Assembly: GCA_034770075.1 (NCBI GenBank)
Contig: CM068384.1
Span: 102,300,433 to 102,364,432 of the forward strand
Reading direction: 5' to 3'
Length of the DNA stretch: 64,000 nucleotides
Source of the DNA: Aralia elata
Lineage: Eukaryota; Streptophyta; Magnoliopsida; Apiales; Araliaceae
Position numbers and translations under genes: made by a program. Position 1 is the stretch's first letter, and every line of letters starts with the position of its first letter. Positions 32,089 through 44,687 of the stretch are shown in pieces. Below the pieces are notes generated by a model, which was given only the letters and a program-made list of their open reading frames with translations, was not told the origin of the DNA and made no database searches.

Positions 32089-32332
32089 ATGAACTTTGGG
32101 ACTAATTATATTTCTTAAGATGGATGTTTTCTCCGAAAACATCAGTTTGAAAATAACAAGAAAAAACCTGGCTCTGACAAAACCTTCAAACCTTTTACTA
32201 GAAGGTCAAATTGGACTAATGATTTATCAGAACGAATCAATTTTATTGGTTGCATAATCATAATGAAAAATGAATAACAATTAAATTCTTACCGTAGGGA
32301 GAAAATTTTCTTGCTGTGCAGGATCAAATGTT

Positions 32333-32372
32333 GGGAGGAGGGAGGAGGGAGGAGGGAGGAGGGAGGAGGGAG
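32333..32372 (+). repeat. (GGAGGGA)n minisatellite, G-quadruplex-prone
   Basis: Five to six tandem GGAGGGA units. Absent from copy 2, where it falls in a deletion joining aaattgga to gaaagattcgagcc. Confidence 0.85.
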
Positions 32373-34404
32373 AAAGATTCGAGCCAAATTAAAGAGTTAT
32401 ATTCCTAAGAATTATATAGACCCATAAACGAAAGAGACGTTCTCCCAAGTTATTTATTTGTTTATTTATTTTTATTTTTATATTCTTCAGTTTGATTATT
32501 CTTATTTTCTCCTTTTTTTGAGATTTCTTTATTCTTTATTTTTTATGGCTTTTTATTTCTCCTAGTTTAATTCTTTTTATTTTTTTTAATATGCGGAGTC
32601 TTCTTCTCCTAATTAGGGATTTTCTCATTCTATGGAAATATTTTTCAGGTTTATGATCTTTTTGTTAAAGAGGTTTGATTTGGGTTGATCGGTGAAGATA
32701 GATCTATTCAAATTTGAGTGTGAGATTATCACAACGGCCTTTTTTCGTTACTCGTGTTGAAGAACTGTCAAGTCGTTTATTTTTGTCTATTCCTTAAAAA
32801 TCTTTTTGTTTCGAGTTTCAATTTAGGACTGAATGAGGTATCATCTCGACTCAAGTATTTTTGTAATTCAATCTATATATCAATAAGAATTATTCTCTGT
32901 TCTAATAGCAGGGCTTTGTCAAAAATAATAAATATATGGAGCCATAAACTATTTGTGTGGTCGATAAATGCTGAGACATCTATTTATTCATATTCAGAGT
33001 CCAATTCTATTGTCAGATTAAGTCTCATATGTTGTCTCACTCTTATTTTTGCCATCTAATCCTTATTTATTTATATGTGATTAATTACTTTATAATTGAA
33101 TAAAAACTATGAGACATGAAATAGAATATCATATTTGAATTCGTTAATCCTTATATGGGACCAGGAAGACAACCCACCACAAGTGTTTGCTTTGCTCTCG
33201 CTCCGCTCGGGTTAATGACAATAGAAAGAAAAAAAAGCATTATATTTAACACATTTTAGTTTGATCATTATATTTCGTCTCCAACAAGAATTTTCATTTG
33301 CACTATATAAAATTTTCATTTTAAACAATTTTAGTCTTAACACAAAACAGCTAAAAATGCCTAAACTAAAACTTTTTAACGAGTACAACGTATAATTTGA
33401 CATTAAGATAATATAGAGATCAAATTTAAAAAAGTGAAAATTATAAAGGCTTTCAAATTGGCCAAGTTTTACTTTTCTGTACAAAACACGCATATGTTAA
33501 GACGATAGTTGGCATATCTCATTATCAGTTACCTAAATCCATGTCATAGCTTGTCGGTATTTTAGGTAATAAAATTTATATCTTATAAACATATCAACGT
33601 AACCTACATATTTGGATGTGTAATTGGGATTTCAGAATTTCCTCCGCTTAAATTTACAACGTCTTTGTCAGAATAAATGCTTGAAAAATATGTGAGCTTC
33701 ATACCCACCATAACACGAAAGGATCATCACTCTAATAATATCTTTAAAAATCAGTTTCAAATTGGAGTACTCTGTAATAAAGCTCAATCCACGTACCAAG
33801 ATCACCACCAGTTGAGTTATGCTACTGCGCCACAGACTCACCTAAAAATTGAAATAAATTACGGATACTCTAATTAGTAAAGTTGAGTTGATACCTTATA
33901 CTGCATCAATCTATAAATCCTTACAAGTTATTAATACTTTAAGTAGTAGAGTTGAAGTCTTATATACATATTAACCTAACATACATGTTCGAATGAGGAT
34001 TCAGCTATTGTAATACTCCAATCTTACATTAACATGTGAGTATTCAGAAACATGATCTGACATAATCTCTTCGACCCCTTCATTTATAAGCCAAAATACA
34101 TATCCATACTACATACAAAATAAGATTTGCGTCAGTCTTTTCCTTCGATTTGTCTCATATTTACTATGTTTTGTACATATATATTATGCCTCAAGCCTAC
34201 TACGACGGATACCAACAAGTCATGAACTGTTGGATTGGCCCGTAATGAGCTAGCTAATATATATAAGTTAATACTTCTGATATAACATATTAAACCTTTC
34301 TAGACGTGGTGAGTTAGGTTGTTAAAGATATCATCAAAGTGATAGATATTTTAATTCTATGATTGTGAACAATACTCATAAGATAATGGATTGAGTCTTT
34401 ATCT

Positions 34405-34900
34405 TAGAGCTGTAAATGAACTCAGTTGTTCATGAACAAAGTTTGACTTGGTTCCTTTAAGCTCCACTCAACTCGAGTTCATTAATTGAGTCAAGCTTAA
34501 ACAAGAAATCGTGTTAGTTTAGTTAAACAAGCTGAGTTCGAACAATACTATGTTCGATTAAAACTCGGCTCGTTTAAACTCGACTTGAGCTCGCTTAAGC
34601 TGGTTAGTATGTAATTAATTAAAATAATTATTTTTACATATTATGAATATAAATATAAAAATAATTAATCTAATAGTCATTTAACTTTGGTTTAATTTGA
34701 CTAAAGTTTGGCTCGACTCGAGCTCAATTAAGCTTGACTCGAACTCGTGGTCGACTCATTTACAAACGAACCGAGTTCAAATAACATTGATAATCATTCA
34801 AAAGTTTGATTCGACTCAAACTCGTTTAACTTTCAATCAAATTCGACAAGTCAAAATACAACTCTTTTATATCCGTATTTAATTTAGACTTGTAATGGAA
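34405..34900. repeat. Dispersed repeat rich in CTCGAGTTC/GAGCTCG motifs
   Basis: Dense alternation of gactcgagctc, gagttcgaac and ctcgtttaaact motifs in both orientations around an AT-rich core. I remember similar sequences as dispersed plant repeats, but no terminal duplication is clear. The duplicate is at about 60065-60565. Confidence 0.5.
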
Positions 34901-37203
34901 TCGGGTTGTTACAATTATACTGCCAGATAATGTATGGAATATTCAGATGAGACAGAAAGACAATGTGGGCAAGAATCGAAAATTGGACATGACTCGTTTA
35001 AAATAGCAAATTAAAATACAATGAACGAAGTGGTCCAAATTTGGACACCTCTGGGCTATACAGTGCACAATTATTGTTGTTTCGCTGTCAGTTCAGCCGT
35101 CCATAAGTCAAGTTGATCAACTGAATATTCTCTAATTAATAATCAAATAATTATTTTTGATAACAGCCTGTTCGTTATTAATTAAACATGAAATTTGTTT
35201 CTAAGCTATTTGTTTTATTTTAGTATGAGCACATTAATCTTCATTTGCTTAATTATAACCTATTTGTTTTATTTTGGTATGAGCACATTAATTTTCTTAC
35301 ATTAGGTGAGAGCACATGCCCCATCTAAACTGATAAAAGATGTGTCAGATCGGTCTTGTTAGGCTCGGCCTTTACCTTGTATTTGTGAGTTTGGAGGGAT
35401 GGAATGGGAAGAAAAAGTATAGAAAGGAAAATGATGGAAGGGAATATGATTTTCTTTTGTCATGTTTGTGAATTTTAGAAATGAATGGAAGTAATGAGAT
35501 TTTAATTTTATTTTTTCTTGTTTGTGAGTTTAGAAGTTGGGAAGGGAAGAAAAAGATTTTTATTTTTAAACTATACTATTACTATATTACTGTTACATAT
35601 AAATATAATAAATGTATGATTTCACAATGTCTTGTTACTGTATTTATTTTGCTCAATTTTTTTATGCTTTTCTAGTTGCGCACACGCGCGCGCGCGCACA
35701 CACATATAAATATTCTAATTTATTATTATAATATGATGAATATATAATTAATTATAAGAATAATATTAGGGTGTGCTCAATATTGTCTACTATGTGTCGC
35801 CATAAGAGGTTTGTTGTAATATAACAAACTCCTAATAAAACTCTTAATAAGCCTACCCCTGATTATCGTTAAAATTTTTAAAAGTCAATTTAGATATTTT
35901 TAAATTGGTATATATTCATTTAATTTTATTTATTATAATAATTAATATACTATTAATTATAAGATTTTTATCGTATTTATTTTAAAATATCTAAATTGAC
36001 TTTTAAAAAATCAATAATAATTTTATACTTCATCCGTCTCGCAAAAAATAATAATTTATTTAATTATTAAACATTCAAATACAGTAAATAAAATGTCATT
36101 AACAAGATAGATTATTACAGTTATTAAAGATTCTTGCCTTCATGTAAGACCTATCCTCCTCTCTTTGATTATTCCATGCACCAATGAGATTGCTAGCTGC
36201 CAACGCTCAATAATATAGTATCATCCCTAACCGGCCCCACCACTTTGTCTTTGTTCTCAGTTCATCAGTTCCCAAGATGATGGATTATAACAGACAGTCA
36301 GACACCTTGTTCTGCAACCCCCGGAATATTCTCAACCTGATAGACAGATAGGAAGGGCTGCCGTGGAAATTTGGGTGGCATGGAGTGGGGTGGAGGGAGG
36401 CGAATAGAAAGAGAAAAATTATATTTTCAAAAATTGGGAGTTATAATAATTAGGGATAAAATTGTCATACTATTTATTTTGAAAGGTTATTTTTGATAAT
36501 ATAAAATATCTAACTTTTTCATCCCTCCAAATCCTCCCACTTTTAGAAGGAAAGTTTTGAGCTAAAAATGAAATTAACTTTACTTCTAAATCCCTTTTTT
36601 TTCTCCAAAAAAAAAACTCACAAATATGTGATTTAAGAAATCTTAATTATTTTTCTTTCCCTTTTCTTCCCTTCACGTCTCGTCTCTTCCTTTCTCCTCA
36701 AAAAAAGACTTACAAACATGGTGAATGTACAATAGAGTAGTACTAGGTAACAAGATAAAAGGTATCTAATTTATTTTAATAAAAAAATTAGTTAGTTGTA
36801 CTATATAATTCATCAACATATAAGCTTGTCAATCAGGTTATGCAAGTCGAGTTTAAGATTGTCCAAGTTTAGCCCATGTAAAATTATCGGACTTGAGTCC
36901 GAGTTGGCTCATTCGAGCTATAATAAATTTGTCAAAATCGACTCAAATAAGATCACGAGCTTCGGGTTTTTTTTTATTAAGCCCGCATTAAAATATAAAA
37001 TTATTAATATTGACTCTTAGACCCAGAAAATATAATTTAAAGTAATTCATTTAAAATGTTTGAAATACATCATTCTTTTTACTAATAAAATTTAAGTTTA
37101 AATTAACATAAATAAGTTATTTTATAAGTACTCTTGTATTTATTATTTTTAATATTTAATTGCAATCACTTTTTATGTTATTACTATATTTTACTATGAA
37201 AAT
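34901..37203. other. Duplicated non-coding DNA, right part of copy 1
   Basis: Aligns with 60566-62797. Contains a (CA/CG)n tract near 35680-35703 and a MITE-like foldback at 35860-36010. Another GAGTCCGAGTTGG-type repeat lies near 36890. A block at 36160-36345 (caccaatgagattgc, ccaagatgatggatt) looks promoter- or leader-like, but no gene follows. No convincing ORF. Confidence 0.6.
35860..36010. mobile_element. AT-rich foldback (MITE-like), copy 1
   Basis: 'gattatcgttaaaatttttaaaagtcaatttagatatttt' is mirrored by 'aaaatatctaaattgacttttaaaaaatcaataat' about 60 bases later. This gives a near-perfect hairpin with arms of roughly 30 bases. Copy 2 equivalent at about 61460-61610. Confidence 0.55.
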
Positions 37204-37301
37204 GATATAAGGGACCACTTCACAAAAAAATATGGTACTTAATTTTTAGTTGAGAATACTATATATAAATATAAATTGAGAGAGTAAGTATGTAATATAT
37301 A

Positions 37302-37578
37302 CAGAATGGATCTTAAGCATACCCTCTTAAATGGCATACACATACCCCCTTTAGCGACGGACCGAGCGACGGTTTGGTCCGTCGCCATAGGTCCAATCCG
37401 TCGCTAAAGCCTTTAGCGACGGACAACTTTTAGCGACATACCCGGCGCTAAAGGCTTTAGCGACGGACCGGACCTATGGCGACGGACCAAACCAAACCGT
37501 CGCCATAGGTCCGGTCCGTCGCTAAAGGAGGTATGCTTGGTATGCCATTTAAGAGGGTATACTTAAGATCCGGACTCG
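37302..37578. mobile_element. Foldback MITE with GCGACGG motifs, 277 bp
   Basis: Arms GGATCTTAAGCATACCCTC (37308) and its inverse (ending 37571) bracket internal inverted ctttagcgacggaccg motifs. Possible 9-bp target duplication TAATATATA at 37293-37301 and 37579-37587, as for Mutator-like elements. The repeat is of low complexity, so the duplication could be chance. Confidence 0.65.

Positions 37579-37655
<77 letters not shown>
37579..37655. repeat. (TA)n(GA)n microsatellite
   Basis: About 27 TA units followed by about 12 GA units between two foldback MITEs. Confidence 0.9.
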
Positions 37656-37656
<1 letters not shown>

Positions 37657-37796
37657 CTTCTTATGTGGACCACCTATAGCGACGGACAATACTGTCGCTA
37701 AAGCCGTCGTTGTAGGGTATGGACCGTCGTCATAGCCCCGTCCATACCCTATGGCGACGACAACGGTATTATCCGTCGCTTGTCCGCATAAGAAGC
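37656..37796. mobile_element. Second foldback MITE with GCGACGG motifs, 141 bp
   Basis: Arms GCTTCTTATGTGGAC and GTCCGCATAAGAAGC, with tagcgacggac and gtccgtcgc-type inner arms. It folds almost end to end. It shares the GCGACGG core but not the termini of its neighbour. Confidence 0.7.
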
Positions 37797-39596
37797 GGAC
37801 TATATATATACACACACACACACACACACATTTGATACGTTTTTAACAATATAATTTGGTAGGATCTATAATAGGCCAAACAACTTATTGACCAAATTGA
37901 CCCGAGTTTCACTTCAGATTTGAGTGGCCCAATTGACAGTCTTATCAACATATGTTGGATTGTACAAAATACCAAAGTTAATTAAAAGATATAATTGTAC
38001 TGAAAAATAATAAATAATTAGATAATAGTTATCTATTTTATCTTGGCAAAATATTTATTGATTGTAAAGTATCCATCAAGTGTTGTCCTTGTTTTGGATT
38101 GTAGAACACTAACTATGTCAATTTTTTTTTTCTTCAGAGAGTTAATTTTGGAAAGATAAAATAACCTTCCTTTCCTCTATGGAAGTTCATTTCACTAAAA
38201 ATTGATCAAGGTGCTCTTCACGGAATCAAGCAAATAATTAATTTCAATGATTGCCTGAATAAATATTTTCTTTTGAATTAGTACGAAGACTCAGAGAATT
38301 TATTGATCCAATACAATCAATAGAAGGATGATAGAATGGCATTTTTCAACTAAAACACAAACACATAAACATCAAACATTTGAGTTAGCTCAGAAAGACC
38401 GTGAGCTTGATTTAATTTATTACAAGTTTTACAAACATGTGAAAAATTCTTTGGACTCGAAAGCACCTACCAAAACACCACAATCTTCCGCAAGAGGGGA
38501 TAAATAAGATTTCTTTTAATTTGAATAAGATAGGTAAACCTTCTAATCACATTAATAGTACAATCGCTTTCTATTGGCTTTGTAAAACCACATTCTTTAT
38601 CTGGGGTTACGAACTGAAATAGTCTCAGCACAATCCACATCATAATTTCCTTGGAATCTATCATACCTGCCCTTAAAATAGAACCGACTTCATTTACGAA
38701 GAATAAAACTCACTCCAAAAAAATTATTTATTCATTTTCAATAAAATATTCATAGAATTCCCGATAATATTTATACGAAATTATTATTTTTACAAAGAAA
38801 AATTGATATTTTTGTAAGGTCTCGTTCACATGAACGTGATAAATATTATTCATGTGAGCGGAATCTCGTGGAAATATTAATTTTAATTGTTGAAATATCA
38901 ATTTCCTGTTTATAAAATATATAATTTCTCCTCTTTCATCATTTTGTACCGGCTAAGCCAAAATGGATAGGGCCAAAACCACCCAATTTTTTATGGACTG
39001 AGAATGTGAGTCCCAAATCCTAAGGTCCAACGGGCTAGGTGTCCGACATGCTTATTCTTGAATTTAAAAATAAGGCAACAAAAGTTGCAATAGCTCTTTA
39101 CTGGGCTGCGACCTAGCGGCTAAAGAAGGGAACATGCATATACATAACAATATCAACAGAACTGAATACATTAACATTTTTGTTTTGTTTGTTTATGGGT
39201 TTGTAGTATTAATAGATACGAGATAGATGATGGGGTGTTTAGGTATTTATTATACGATTTCATTAGGCGATTGATATTGTTAGAGTAAAAATAATATTGT
39301 TAGAGTAATAAATATTATTTAAAGTGATGAGTTTTGCTGAATCAATTATAAAAATGTTACTAAATACCTCTTTACTCCGATAATAATATTTTTATTCAAG
39401 CAATATCAACAACACGGATTGTTAGAGAAATGATTGTTGAATTAACCCTAGCATCTAGGAGGTGGCATTAATAGTTTAAGTGCTTTGTCTCCTTTTATAG
39501 CATATTGGCAGGTGATAGTTAGGAAAAACAATATTATTATTACTCTATTAATTCTTAATAAATAGAGTAATAATAATAGTGAATAAGCTTTAGAAT
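37797..39596. other. Spacer between the duplicated copies, no gene
   Basis: Single-copy within the window, AT-rich. Contains a (CA)n tract at 37810-37830 and a small palindrome (tcacatgaacgtgataaatattattcatgtgag, in part at 38827-38860). A possible MITE at 39232-39370 has ends GGTGTTTAGGTATTTA and ttactaaatacctc. It ends at the junction gaataagctttagaat, a string also found inside LTR A. Confidence 0.5.
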
Positions 39597-40828
39597 CCTT
39601 CCTCGATATTCACCTTAAATCTGAAATTTGTTATCATGATATAGTAAATTAGGTGAGCAACTATTTTGCTCAGCAAGTTTAAATACAAGAAAGATATATC
39701 ATGATTGAAATAATGAATAAGCTTTAGAATTTTTTTTAACAATATAATAATTGCGAAAGAGCATGAATCAAAATTTCAATGATTGAATGACTGAATTCAA
39801 TAATGCAGGGTGTCAATAATGACCATGAACCAATTTAATTGAACCTTAAGGTAATGAAGGTGATCAGTCTTTCATACCTGATGAACATATGCAACAAGCA
39901 CTAAGTGCGAATCAAAAATCATAGATGTGGAATAATCAACAATAATTATCCACTAACATGCTTGAAAGATAATAACTCGAGTTTGAGTTAGGGAACTTGC
40001 TTAATATAAAAGTTGAGTAAGATGGAACTTGCTTGTGCCGTCGATTACTGCTACGCAATCTAACTAAATCTCTTATGAAAGACCTATCAGTTATAAGATT
40101 GATCTTTCAATTAGCATAACATATATCACCTTATAATATCACTTATTTATTTGTAAATTATCTAACATTTAACCAGATAATCAAATATTAGATAACATCT
40201 TAGTACCATACACATTCATAATTCTAAAACTAGCACACATCGAGTCTTTAACTGTATTCAATATAGTATGCCGAGTGGTTTCCCACAAACAACTAACAAA
40301 CTAGTTTCCATCTTGTCTACACTGCTTTCACAGTGAGTTAGATCGGTTGCTAGTTCGTATATACCTCCGCTCCCTGAAAGAATCGTTTAGCCCAGCTACT
40401 ATACATCAACTATTAAAGAACACGACTGTACTACTACTTTATCATAAACCTTATGACTTAACACTAAGTCTTTCATTTTATAAGTTCTTCTTTATAATCC
40501 ATTAAGCCTAAATACCTTATCTAGCAAGTTGGATTATCCAAACATACCAATCCAGCAACCTGGATTCAAACTATCCTACAATCCAACAAGCTGGATTCAC
40601 TAATTCAGCAAACCAAATACACCTATTCAGCAAGCTGGATCATTAATTCAGCAAGCCGAATACTACAATCCAGCAATGCTGGATTCAAACTGTAATTCCT
40701 ATTTAATGTATCGAATTTCCAATTCATCAAACCAAATAATACTACAGCAAATCGAATGCTAAAACATTAAACCAAATATGAATATAGCAAACCGGATTGG
40801 GAGCTACATTCTTAAAATGACTTAACCT
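39597..40828 (-). repeat. LTR-A segment, copy 2 left part
   Basis: Homologous to 5109-6330, including the palindromic AATCCAGCAAGCTGGATTC array at about 40520-40690. It ends abruptly after 'aaaatgacttaacct'. Its natural continuation (6520 onward) is found at 47432. Confidence 0.8.
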
Positions 40829-41525
40829 TCTTGTTCTTTATTCCTCATTTCCCCTAATTTGGGTTCTGCTTAATTTAGATGCCATTTTCGAGCACCACAT
40901 TGCATTCTATTAACCATGGTCTGAAAGTCTTTTTCTTTTTAACTGTAACCAAATTTACATTTTATCCACAATTGTTCTTCAGAGTTTTGTTGATAAATAA
41001 TGTTCATTTATTGGTAGCAAACATTGATTGATTAGTGTAATCATTCATGCTTGTTCTGATCTGGGTTGGTTAATATTAACATATCTGAGATTTTTTTCCG
41101 CTTAATATTTTTTTACATAATTATATCCACATTTAGCATTCTTGGCACATTAAACTGGTTCATAAGGACTGACTTATGTATTTTTTTTTCCTTCTCTTAA
41201 TAATGTAACTGGTAACATTAAAATTTAATGTTGGCTTTCCATGCCAAGAAAAGAGAAATGTAAAAGATTGAATGATTTATGAATTCTATTATTGCAACAT
41301 GCTCATTAAATTATTACCATACAAGAAGAAAAGGAAAAATGATCATTAGATTCTCAATTTCTTAGAGTTGTGATGAAGAGTGATTCCAAAAGAGTTATTG
41401 ATCGTCTTGTTTTGGAACAGAATAGAGGGATAATTCTTATTTTGATTATCTTTTAGTTGATTGCTTCAATCTCAAAACAGAGGGATAATTCAGCTTAGCT
41501 TCCTAAAGTTCTTAGCAAAATTTAG
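40829..41525. other. Unique segment left of the CACTA element, no gene
   Basis: T-rich sequence resembling plant intron DNA (ttatttttttttccttctcttaataatgtaactgg). No exon or ORF recognised. It replaces about 190 bases of LTR A. Confidence 0.45.
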
Positions 41526-42599
41526 AAACACTACAAGAAACTAGGGATGTAGTGAAGAAAAATTTGTGAAGGAATTCATTCCTTCACATGATGAATTTTC
41601 TAGCGAGGGAACAATGAAGGAAAAAAAATTAGTGACAATATAGTTATTCTGAAAGAAACATCCTTCACAATTTAGATTTTTTCTTTCGCAAAATTGAAAT
41701 GGTAGAAGGATGTTTGGAGCCAATCTTTGATGATAATTTGCGAAGAAAAATACTATTAGTGAAGGAATTATTGTTCGCTATATATTATTGATGAGAGTTT
41801 TTTGCGAGAGATAAAATTGGTCACTATTTTTTTAAATTAAGTTTTTTAGAATTAATTATAGTGAATATAAATTGTATTATATATAAATACATTAAATTTT
41901 TTACAGTAGTAAATTTACTTTCAATAATACTTTTTTAAGTAACTTACAATATCGATTATTTCTTTTAATAAACTATAAAATAAATAACTTTATAATACTT
42001 TAAACTTTAAAATTTCATACATTGATCATGACAAAAAAAAAGAGAAAAAAAAAAGAAGAAGATAGTGACGCTCTTTTGTGGAATAGACCACAAATGGCAA
42101 AAAAAAAATACTCATATATATGTTCTACAAAAAGAGCTAAATATACACATTTTTACACTTCATACTCTAAAGTATAAAAGCTCCAATCTCGCTACCGAAC
42201 ATTTTGTTAAGCAAGCACAATGGACCCCATTTTATTTTCTGGCCAAATTTTCTACTGCACGTGCCCAATTTAAAATATAATACGCTTTTACTGTATAATG
42301 ATCGTAGTTGACTGACATAATTAATACAAATACACAGTAAACACAAAAATAAGATAAAAAGCATAAAAACTATTTAAATTGACATTTATTCAACTAATGA
42401 ACCCAAAATTAATAATTAATCAAATTAATTAAGTTTAAAATAATTTCCCACTAATTAACTCAAATAAAATAATTTCCCACTACTTAACCCAAATCAACTT
42501 ATTAACCTACTAATTAATCCAAATAAAATTATTAACTCAAGTAAAATAATCAACTAAACTAATTAAATCAAATTAAATAATTAGCCCAATTAAAATTAA

Positions 42600-44560
42600 A
42601 ATAAAAAATACAAACATAATTAAGTTAAAAAGAAGAAAAAGAAAATTTAGGAAAACCGTGGTTACTGATTACTCCAAGGCTGAAACCAAAATATAAAAAT
42701 CGCAAATCCCTAAATCCCCAAATGATGACGGCAAATACCCAAACCCTCAAATCGATCTTCATTCTTCACGATCACGACGGCAATGACAGTGGCAACGACA
42801 AAGGAGTCTTCGTGAAGCTGGAAAAATTTCAATTCAAGCAGAACATCTAAAAGGTGGGAGCTTTGAGACCTTCTCAGATCCACTGGAACAATAGCAACGC
42901 GTCGAAAAAAAATATGAAGGAAAAAGAACAAAGAAAAAGCTAAGAAAGACACGAAGGAAGCTACCAAAATCATCAAGAATGTATGGGTAATTGTTTGGTT
43001 ATTCTTTTAGATCGTGATTCTTCTTCTACCTTTTTGTTTTTTGGTTCTTATTGGTTGGTTCAAAGCTTTTTATGAGAGGGTACTATAATGGATTTTGGTG
43101 GTTATTTTTGACAAAAATGGAGACATAGTGTTGTTTAACTAAGGTTAATTGATACTTTGCGTTGATTAATTTTTGATTTTGACTTTGGGAATTTCCAGGC
43201 TTTTATTTTATTAATTGATTTTGATTTTGGAAATTTCTAGGCTTTTATGTAAGTTTAAGTGAACCCCTCTAGTTAGTTGATACTTCGTTATTAGTCTGTT
43301 TTGTGGGAATAGAGTACCTTATGTTTACTCTAGCAGATTTTTAACTTTTATGAGGTCATAAATCACTGCTTGCAAATAAGTCTGCAGAACTCTGTAATAT
43401 GTTCTATTGCTATTATATGCATACATAATCTCTAGAATGCTACTGGAGTAAATTGAAGAGGTTGTGATCAAAATTCATTTATAATTTGTTTGTACCATCT
43501 ATTTATCTGTCAAAGTTTCAAAGGAAAGCAGTTCTAGATGACAGAGAGGGTCACAGAAACATGGTCAACATGGATGGGTTACTTTGAGAAAGTACAAAAC
43601 TGTGAGGGTGTTAAGCAGTGAAGTTTCATAGTTGAGTCAATTATGTTTTCTTGCCCCTTTCAAGTCTTAGATATTTATCATAGTGATATCATGTGTTGTT
43701 CTTTAAAAGAGAAATTGTGGGTCAGTGGCAGCCTCTTCTCGTTATAAATGTTCTTCTTTCACCCATGTTTTGAGGCAATTGACCACAATATTTCCATTAA
43801 TTCTAACAAAAGGACATTTTGGTTCTTGGGAGAATAGGTTCTTAATACGGGTTCCTTGTGAGTGTTCAAATAATATTCTTGCAATATTTTTGTAACTTCT
43901 GTCTTTGCTATGCCGATTGGGAAGAATCAAGTGGCATGGAACTTGATTACTCTTCATTGCATTTACTTCACATTTGTATTTAAACTGGACTGTTAGTTAA
44001 AGCCTCAACTCATTTCAAAGACAGACTTATTCGTATGGGGAGATATTTGAGAAATTTTGGAAGGTGTGTGAGTACATGGTGAGAAAGGTCATGACTAATT
44101 AGCAGATAGATATTGACCAGAACTTTCTACAGGAAAAATAGTGCAGAACATTAGATTTGCACTGAATATAAGAGTCATTTATGGGCATCAATTAGGTGGA
44201 AAGGGTGTGTGACCATGAATTTTATCCACTGTTTCACGTTATGTGCTTTCAATGGACGTCTTCAGTAATTTTGCTATTCAGCAAGCAAAAAGTACAACAT
44301 AAAAATAGCATTAGTACATAATTAGACTTGGCTCAGGGACTTCCATTAAGCTGATGAATTGAAAATCTTATAGTTGCTAACCATTGCATATTATTTCCAT
44401 GTGAATATATTTCATATAGTAATTGAAAACAGAAAAAGTGTAACTGCTCTATTTTTTGTAATAAATCATCTCAATATCTAACTTTCGTGCCATCTTTTTC
44501 ATATCTAGAAGAATGATAGTCATATCCAAAAAGTTATCCATGTCACTACATAGAAGGAAT
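42600..44560 (+). other. Gene-like non-coding interior of the CACTA element
   Basis: 42630-42990 is locally GC-richer and reads like a 5' UTR or first exon (acgatcacgacggcaatgacag), but no long frame is open on the plus strand. An 88-codon minus frame (42710-42976) has no similarity I recognise. 43000-44560 looks like intron. A block at 44060-44165 (agaaaggtcatgac...agtgcagaacatt) is loosely repeated at 45595-45695. Confidence 0.45.
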
Positions 44561-44687
44561 CTCTCTATTCAATCATGCTTCCCATAAGTCAACTCGGCAA
44601 ACGCTAGCCAGGTTCCTGAGGATGGTGATATATGCATAAGCATGGAGCACTCTTATGATGCCATTCATGGTGTAGAAAGGATTTGCC

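Larger units (their letters stand above)
31742..34400. other. Duplicated non-coding DNA upstream of the DC1 gene
   Basis: Matches 57569-60060 in copy 2. Contains the G-rich tracts listed separately. Frames of 101 codons (32754-33059) and 93 codons (33212-33493, minus) recur in copy 2 because the DNA is duplicated. They show no domain, and I do not call them genes. Copy 2 lacks about 170 bases corresponding to roughly 32200-32375. Confidence 0.65.
5109..37203 (+). repeat. Segmental duplication, copy 1
   Basis: Homologous in the same order and orientation to 39597-62797. Shared blocks are 5109-6330, 6520-7007, 12627-15690, 22123-25399 and 31064-37203. Private insertions in copy 1 are B (absent from copy 2 with its site intact) and the tRNA-Asp-primed element. 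The right limit is uncertain because copy 2 is cut by an LTR at 62798. Confidence 0.85.

Noticed and set aside
32754..33493. Two frames of 101 and 93 codons preserved in both duplicates
   Set aside because: Preserved by recent duplication of AT-rich DNA. Hydrophobic low-complexity translations with no similarity I can name.
37549..37827. 92-codon minus frame across foldback MITEs
   Set aside because: Its N- and C-terminal parts are microsatellite translation and the middle is a hairpin element.
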